Below, piece by piece: positions 58,903 to 64,000 of a DNA stretch of 64,000 bases. Source of the DNA: Anaerotruncus colihominis (GTDB lineage: Bacteria; Bacillota; Clostridia; Oscillospirales; Ruminococcaceae); contig NZ_VIQT01000019.1 in the NCBI RefSeq assembly GCF_010206195.1, forward strand, positions 62,697-126,696, given 5' to 3'. Within the stretch, counting starts at the first letter, position 1. Each line of letters opens with the position of its first letter. The notes beneath the pieces were generated by a model. That model had not been told where the DNA came from, searched no databases, and saw only the letters and a program-made list of their open reading frames with translations. A program made the translations under genes and the position numbers.

Positions 58903-60924
58903 TTAATATTTTGAATCCGTAAATGCAAAGCTGTCAGGCTCCGCCGCTAATTTGTCCGGTGGTGCTTGGACGGCGGCGCCGCGCAGCCGGAACTGACTGA
59001 CCAGCGATCTGACAACCCCCACCTGACTGGACAGCTCCTCGCTGGCTGCGGCACTCTGCTCGGAGGTCGCAGAGTTTGTCTGTACCACGGAGGATATCTG
59101 GTCGATGCCCAGGCTGACCTGTTCGATCGATTCGGATTGCTGGCGCGATGCCTCCGCGATCCGGTCGAGCATCTCCACGGAAGCGCTAACCCCTTCCATG
59201 GTACGCACCAATGATCCAGCCGTCTCGTCCACCAGCTTCATACCATTATGAACTGCTTGAAGCGAACGCTCAATCAGCGCTGCCGTGCTCTTGGACGCGT
59301 CGGCGCTTTTGCCGGCCAGGTTGCGTACTTCGTCCGCAACAACGGCAAAGCCCTTGCCGGCTGCGCCGGCGCGGGCCGCCTCGACAGCCGCGTTGAGCGC
59401 CAGAATATTCGTCTGGAACGCGATATCCTCAATAGTCTTGATAATCCTGCTGATCTCGTCCGATGTGCTGTTGATTTCATTCATCGCGGCAACCAGATCC
59501 TGCATTTTGACATTGCTCTGCTGCATGTCAGTTCCAGCGCGCTGCGCATTCTCGTTGGCGCTGTTTGCACTGTCGGCGTTTTGCTGCACATTATGCGAGA
59601 TATCGGCAATGGTCGCGGCCAATTCCTGCACCGAGCTGGCCTGCTCGGTCGCGCCCTGGCTGAGCGACTGGGCGCTCGCAGCCACCTGGTCGGAACCACT
59701 GGCGACCTGGTCGACAGCTATGCTGATCTGGGCCAGCGTATCGTTGATGGAGGTGTTGATCTGCTTCATCGATTGCTGAATAGTGACAAAATCGCCCCTG
59801 TACTGACGCGTTATCTCCACTGTAAAATTGCCCTTGGCCATCTCGCCAAGATGCGTGGAGACATCGCGCACCACATCGGACAGCCGTGTAACCGTCACAT
59901 CCAGGCCGTTCATCAGGCCGGCCGTTTCATCCCTGGAATAGATCTGTGGAACCGGCGTATGCAGGTCGCCCGCCGAGAGCAAATCCAGGCGCTCCATGCA
60001 TGCCTTGATCGGATTGGCAACCGAACGTGCCAACCGCACAGCGATAAAGACTGCGACAATGATAACGGCCAGAACAATGAGAACCGTAATCATGATGCTC
60101 GTTTTGAGCGACGCCATAAATTCCGACTTGCTGGCCTCAATACCGATGCTCCAGCCCTGTTCACCTACGATTGGGGCATAGCCGAAGATTTTACTGTCTC
60201 CGTCAAATTTATATGTATCGAAGCCGGATTCGCCACGGATCATCCGCTCATGGATAGCCGCGATATCCGCAACACTTCTGTCGCTTTTGGCCTGGTCGAT
60301 GATGTTGACGCCGTCGACGACATATGACGGATCGGGATGCCCGATCACATCGCCGTATTCGTCAAGGATGTATGCCTGTCCGCTTTCGCCGATATGCAGG
60401 CCGCTTACAATCTCCGTTAAAAACGACGCGTCCACCGCTCCATAAACAAGTCCGTCGAATTTTCCGTTTGTCAAAATTGGAGAAGCCATGAGAAAAACCA
60501 CCTGGTTACCATCGCGGATTGGATTGGAAATAACCGGGGCTACGCGCTCCTTACACCATTTAAAATAATCCTGATCGCTCAAATTGCTCCCGGACATCGC
60601 GATCCCCTGCGCGTCGATCTTGCCAAGATGTATAAACCCGTTGCGCGAGGCGATTTGTTCCGACTGCTCGATCAGCGCCTTGTCGTTCGGCTTGGAGGTG
60701 TGGAAAACGTCCAGCGCCGCAGCCTCGGTCAGAGTAGCCCAGTATCCGTTCAGCTTTTCATTAATTGCTTCGCCCGCAATGTCCGCAGCCGGGCCGATCG
60801 TAGATTCCAGAATCGCATACGTTCCCCTGTAGTTTAAGATCGCAGAAACTACTCCAATGAGTATGGATCCAATCAATACGACCGGCAGCATGTTGACCAG
60901 AATTTTTGATTTGATGGACTTCAT
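58903..60924 (-). CDS. Methyl-accepting chemotaxis protein
   Basis: 673 residues from the ATG at 60924 after GGGAGGG. Membrane helices at about 12-35 and 300-325 flank a dCache-type double sensor domain (about 40-295; [44 protein letters not shown]). HAMP follows, then the signalling domain with the hairpin tip [48 protein letters not shown]. It should report small-molecule ligands to CheA/CheW. No chemotaxis or flagellar genes are in the window. Confidence 0.95.
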   Translation of the reverse strand: [673 protein letters not shown]

Positions 60925-61149
60925 GTGTTTTCCCTCCCGCCCCTTCCTCCTATAACCGCAGCGGATGAAGAGCCTTTCTATATAGGAGAAAATTTCTCCC
61001 TTTCTATTACCATTATAAACATAATACAATTTAAATCAATACTCAGGCATCACAAAATGTACACATATTTGCAAATACCACGCGATATCAAGCGCAGCGG
61101 CGTTATACAATGCGATACCTGACAACGAAAAACGCCGCGCGCCGGCTTT

Positions 61150-61740
61150 TCACTTCTGCATCTTTTCAAACTCTTTATCAGAAAGCGTGACCGAAACGGA
61201 ATGGAAATCTTCATCGCCGGTCAGATGGCTTTGAAACTGGACAAATCCCCGCTTCGCCTGAAGCATATAGGTTTTTTTGGACGCGTCCTTTTTCTCTTTC
61301 GCACCCCATTCCTGCGCGGCAAAATCAAACGACAGATCCTGTACGCTTACGCCGTTATACAGAGCTTCAACCTTTTCAGTCGCTGTCTTGGTAAACGTCA
61401 CGGCCTGCAAAATCCCCGCTGAAGTGGAAAGCTTCGTCTCCGCAGTAATATCCGTGTTACCGCTCCACGGCACGCTGACAGTCACAAAAATCTGATCGCC
61501 CGCACCCCTGTCCAGACTATAATGAAACGAAATGTATTTATCCCCGTCCCGCGCGACATCCGGCATCTTCTCCAGGTGCGCCTCGTAGCCGCGGTCGACA
61601 AGATCCTGTACGGTTGTCTGTCCAAGGACGATGGTATAGCCATCCAGCGTGGCCTCCATCGGCATGTCCGCCCCGCCGCACGCCGCAAGTGCGATGAGCA
61701 TCATCATTGCCGCCAACAGTGATAACCATTTTGTTTTCAT
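61150..61740 (-). CDS. Small lipoprotein of unknown function
   Basis: 196 residues from the ATG at 61740, nine bases after AAGGAG. The signal peptide ends in the lipobox LIALAAC (Cys near 21). The mature part is a mixed beta protein (DGYTIVLGQTTVQDLVDRGYEAHLEKMPDVARDGDKYISFHYSLDRGAGDQIFVTVSVPW) with no family I recognise. It is monocistronic behind a TATAAT promoter with a leader hairpin, and it follows the chemoreceptor gene's upstream region. Confidence 0.78.
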   Translation of the reverse strand: MKTKWLSLLAAMMMLIALAACGGADMPMEATLDGYTIVLGQTTVQDLVDRGYEAHLEKMPDVARDGDKYISFHYSLDRGAGDQIFVTVSVPWSGNTDITAETKLSTSAGILQAVTFTKTATEKVEALYNGVSVQDLSFDFAAQEWGAKEKKDASKKTYMLQAKRGFVQFQSHLTGDEDFHSVSVTLSDKEFEKMQK

Positions 61741-61769
61741 GTGTTTTTTCTCCTTCATTCCGTTTCTCT

Positions 61770-61849
61770 GAAACAGCCCGCTGTTAAACAGCGGGCTGTT
61801 TCAGGGCCTTGACGGTTTCTATTATAACACTTCCAACATTTCTCATCAA
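61770..61849 (-). promoter_or_regulatory. Promoter and leader hairpin of the small lipoprotein gene
   Basis: On the minus strand TTGATG (61849-61844), 17-base spacer, TATAAT (61826-61821). About ten bases after the expected start of transcription lies a 14-bp perfect hairpin (61770-61783 with 61789-61802, TTAAA loop). The hairpin could attenuate or stabilise the mRNA. Confidence 0.75.
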
Positions 61850-61872
61850 GGGCTTGCTTAAGAATAGCGGGA

Positions 61873-62076
61873 TTGCCGATGCATTATGCGCGGTATGTAA
61901 ATACAAAAGCCTATTTCATGACGCGCGCAAAGCTCCCGCAGATTTTTTGCGCAACCTGTAAAGCAGCTGACAATGCGGATACTGAAATCGATCTCAGGAT
62001 ACTTGGCCATCACGCCCTCAAACACGCCTTCGACCCAAAGGGCATCTTCAATCCGCACAAGGTCTGTCAATCATAA
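61873..62076 (+). pseudogene. Remnant of a GlcD-type FAD-linked oxidase C-terminus
   Basis: Only the last 25 residues are recognisable: HHALKHAFDPKGIFNPHKVCQS, which matches the ALK/AFDPKGI-NPGK end of FAD-linked glycolate/lactate oxidases (families of about 450-470 residues). Upstream sequence in this frame (61873-61990) is not convincing. It is followed by a strong terminator, as a real gene end would be, so most of the gene was probably deleted. Confidence 0.6.
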
Positions 62077-62078
62077 AC

Positions 62079-62119
62079 AAAAAAGGGCGTGGGAGCCCCG
62101 GCTCCCACGCCCTTTTTTT
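62079..62119. terminator. Bidirectional terminator before the FUSC-HAD gene
   Basis: AAAAAAGGGCGTGGGAGCC (62079-62097) and its complement around CCG, ending in a seven-T run. Confidence 0.92.
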
Positions 62120-62129
62120 ACAGTCCGCC

Positions 62130-63359
62130 TCACCGCGGCGCGCGCTGGTGAAACGCGCGCGCCAATGTGCGCGCAAGCGCGGCGCCGTTCTCGCCGGTTG
62201 GCTGCGCGACTGTCTGTACGGACGCCGCGCCGCAGCGCGCCCGCAGCGTTTCAAGCGCACAATGCGGCGTGGCCTGCACGCTTGAAATTTCCAGGCGTGT
62301 ATACCCCGGACATCCCCGCGCCGGGACCGCGCGGACGCGCAGATATTCCGCCTGCGGCAGCGCCTCAACGGCGGCGCGCAGCGCAGCGGCGGCTCCGTCC
62401 GTCTCAAGCACGGTAATCATCAGCGCGCCGCAGCCGTCCGGCAGCGGTCCGCAGACATACGCCTCGTGCGGGCTGGCATAGAGCTGCTCATAAAATGTTT
62501 CCTCCGCGGGATTCAAAAAATCCCCATAATAGACGTGCATCATATCGCGCACAACACTGTAAATAAAGCATCCGCGCCCCGCTTTTTCAAACGCGGCGGC
62601 CACAGCGCGCGCAGCCTGCTCCGGCATCGCGCGCAGGCCGGAGTAGCGCGCGCTTTTGACATCGTACAAAGCTGCGCCATCGAGACACACGACCGGCAGG
62701 CGCATCTGTACACCGTCCAGCAGCGGCAAAAACGACGCCGGCGTCCGGTCCGTCACAATGGCGATGTTTGCCCCGCGCTCGGCAAGCTGGGTCAAACGGA
62801 TACGCGTATAGGCCGTCATGCGTCCATCTTTCCCAAGCAGCCCGCCGTCGAGCGCGCATGCAAATACGACATCCCGGCGGCGCGGCAGCGGCAGGTGCGC
62901 GCTGTTGACCGCCAACGATACGCCGATACCGATCAATGTATCAAGAATACGGTTAAGCGCGAACAGATAGGGGTTAACGTCCATGCCGTGCGAAACCGCG
63001 ACGCTCATAAAGACCACGCAGGTGATATACGACGCGCTTGTTTCCCGAAGCAGCACTGTGATATAGATCAGCACGATCACCATAAGCGAAACAAGCAGAT
63101 ATTGTACAACCGGCCAGTCCCGCGGCAGAAACGCGCGTTCAAACAGCAGCAACGCCATGCCCGCGCACCCGCCGATCAGCGTACCTACGACGCGGTTGAG
63201 CGCAACCTTAATGCTGTTCGATACGTATGGCTGCATACACAGGACAGCGGCGATCGCCGAATAAAACGGCGCGCCCGCGCCGCCGCGCAGCAGGTCGATC
63301 ATAAAGCACAGAAAGACGGCTACAGCCGACTTAATAATACGCATCCCGATGTGCGGCAT
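62130..63359 (-). CDS. FUSC/aromatic-acid-exporter domain fused to a HAD-like domain
   Basis: 409 residues, start six bases after AAAGGGGG. Residues about 5-155 contain five to six membrane helices with the FUSC/ArAE pattern (NSIKVALNRVVGTLIGGCAGM; NRILDTLIGIGVSLAVN). The cytoplasmic part (about 160-409) resembles a Cof-type HAD phosphatase. The motif-I stretch reads FACALDGGLLG, where HADs have DLDGTLL, so the nucleophilic Asp appears replaced by Ala and phosphatase activity is doubtful. Fusions of this kind with a comparable change are, to my knowledge, seen in Clostridia. It may be a transporter with a ligand-sensing domain. Confidence 0.85.
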   Translation of the reverse strand: MPHIGMRIIKSAVAVFLCFMIDLLRGGAGAPFYSAIAAVLCMQPYVSNSIKVALNRVVGTLIGGCAGMALLLFERAFLPRDWPVVQYLLVSLMVIVLIYITVLLRETSASYITCVVFMSVAVSHGMDVNPYLFALNRILDTLIGIGVSLAVNSAHLPLPRRRDVVFACALDGGLLGKDGRMTAYTRIRLTQLAERGANIAIVTDRTPASFLPLLDGVQMRLPVVCLDGAALYDVKSARYSGLRAMPEQAARAVAAAFEKAGRGCFIYSVVRDMMHVYYGDFLNPAEETFYEQLYASPHEAYVCGPLPDGCGALMITVLETDGAAAALRAAVEALPQAEYLRVRAVPARGCPGYTRLEISSVQATPHCALETLRARCGAASVQTVAQPTGENGAALARTLARAFHQRAPR

Positions 63360-63386
63360 AAGGCGCCCCCTTTTGCAAAGCAGCTT

Positions 63387-63435
63387 GGGTCTGTTTTTAA
63401 AATCGGAAATACCGTCTTTTTCCGCAAACAGGCCC
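63387..63435. repeat. Dispersed GGGYCYGTTT element, third copy
   Basis: GGGTCTGTTTTTAAAATC ... CCGTCTTTTTCCGCAAACAGGCCC: ends are inverted repeats and the interior matches the left part of the copy at 23359-23521. Confidence 0.65.
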
Positions 63436-63437
63436 GG

Positions 63438-64000
63438 TCAGCCGTTTATAATAAATGATTCATACCAAAACCCGCCGTCCGGTTGCGGCGCAACCGTCAG
63501 CGTCGCCGTTCGGCTTGGGCGGTCCGGCTCGTCATCCGGACCGATTACCCCGGTTGTGATGATCAGAAAGCCGTCCCGCTCCCGCTCGTCGAACGCCCGC
63601 GTTGTCCAGCCGCCGCCAAATCCGCCCGGCAGCGCGTAGGCGTCCGCCGCCGCGTCATAAAACTGCGAGGTTTTCAGGAACGCGGCGTCCACCGCGAAAT
63701 AACGCGTCACCGCGGCCTCTACCTCGGCGGCAGGAGCGACCGGCCCCTGCTCGTACAGCCCTTCAAAGTCGCGCGGCAGTTCCAGAAAATTGTTGAAGGC
63801 GCAAAAACCGATCAGTTCATCAGCTGTCAATTCGCTGACCGACGCCCACGTGCGCGACACCAACGCTCCGTTTGGGTTAAGCGGCTTTATATACGTTTCA
63901 GTCAGTTCGTCCAGGCGTTCCTGTGTGGCGGACGTCTCAATCTTGGGATAACGCACCCTATGCGACATATACTGAAAGCCCCCGTCCTCCCTGAGCGCGA
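63438..64000 (-). CDS. Hypothetical protein, 5' end beyond right edge
   Basis: The frame stays open from the right edge (ALREDGGFQYMSHRVRYPKIE...) to a stop at 63438, at least 187 residues. An internal ATG at 63968 has only a GGGGG ten bases before it and the upstream codons look protein-like, so I treat the gene as truncated by the window. Sequence is acidic (ELTADELIGFCAFNNFLELPRDFEGLYEQGP ... FGGGWTTRAFDERERDGFLIITTGVIGPDDEPDRPSRTATLTVAPQPDGGFWYESFIING) with no membrane segment. No family is recognised. Confidence 0.75.
   Translation of the reverse strand, partial: ALREDGGFQYMSHRVRYPKIETSATQERLDELTETYIKPLNPNGALVSRTWASVSELTADELIGFCAFNNFLELPRDFEGLYEQGPVAPAAEVEAAVTRYFAVDAAFLKTSQFYDAAADAYALPGGFGGGWTTRAFDERERDGFLIITTGVIGPDDEPDRPSRTATLTVAPQPDGGFWYESFIING

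Noticed and set aside
61858-62070. A 70-residue minus-strand small protein (MTDLVRIEDALWVEG...)
   Set aside because: The opposite strand has a recognisable oxidase C-terminus ending at a terminator; the minus frame has no ribosome site and no family match.

Overview
The window looks like a chromosomal piece of a GC-rich (roughly 57%) anaerobic Firmicute of the Clostridia, most likely the Oscillospiraceae/Ruminococcaceae group. Pointers are the redox repressor Rex, a TepA-YlzJ pair, a class B sortase, DUF1638 and DUF3793 families, FeoA-FeoA-FeoB with a small Cys-rich FeoB partner, pyruvate kinase with a C-terminal PEP-utilising domain, and a YtrA-type GntR/ABC operon. No rRNA, tRNA or CRISPR array was seen. 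Family names come from my recognition of motifs; no database search was run.

Layout. 0-3 kb: minus-strand response regulator, histidine kinase and the start of a third gene leaving the left edge. 3-9.9 kb: ychF, a lipoprotein, a repeat array, a small sigma-like pair, isocitrate dehydrogenase, rex, gamma-carbonic anhydrase, dCMP deaminase and rsmA. 9.9-16.8 kb: tepA-ylzJ-uppP-ftsK and a YgiQ-type radical SAM gene; the tepA leader holds a compact four-way-junction fold. 16.8-23.4 kb: sortase B, pyruvate kinase and the GntR/ABC operon. 23.8-24.1 kb: the first 97 codons of a PRK06851-type ATPase. 24.1-58.0 kb: a mixed segment with a DUF1638 gene and sodium symporter, a two-component pair, a frameshifted acetyltransferase, pduL, family-4 UDG, lpdA, cls, galE, an MBL hydrolase, an iron-box-controlled structured RNA candidate, a large serine recombinase, cbiK-cobJ behind a lipoprotein, the feo operon, a truncated DUF3793 gene, an HD-GYP regulator with a hybrid kinase, TetR plus CoA-disulfide reductase, thioredoxin, a Crp/Fnr regulator, two flavoproteins and an aldo/keto reductase. 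58.0-58.9 kb: the rest of the PRK06851 gene in the same frame and orientation. 58.9-64 kb: a chemoreceptor, a lipoprotein, an oxidase remnant, a FUSC-HAD fusion and a protein cut by the right edge.

Main unusual points. (1) The PRK06851-type gene is split into two complementary halves 34 kb apart. The halves share CCCATG at the break, and joining them on one copy restores the frame through a conserved motif. Joining the segment ends would make a near-palindrome centred on CCC, and a large serine recombinase lies inside the segment. This is compatible with a skin-like excisable element, but rearrangement is not excluded. (2) Palindromes of the form GTTAG-N6-CTAAC sit at feo, at a truncated DUF3793 gene and at a promoter driving a roughly 350-nt structured, terminator-ended transcript, suggesting a DtxR-type iron regulon with a new RNA. 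(3) Four dispersed repeat arrays begin inside the stop codon of the preceding gene, so all four proteins end in -PF or -PLF. (4) Several smaller hairpin families recur between genes.
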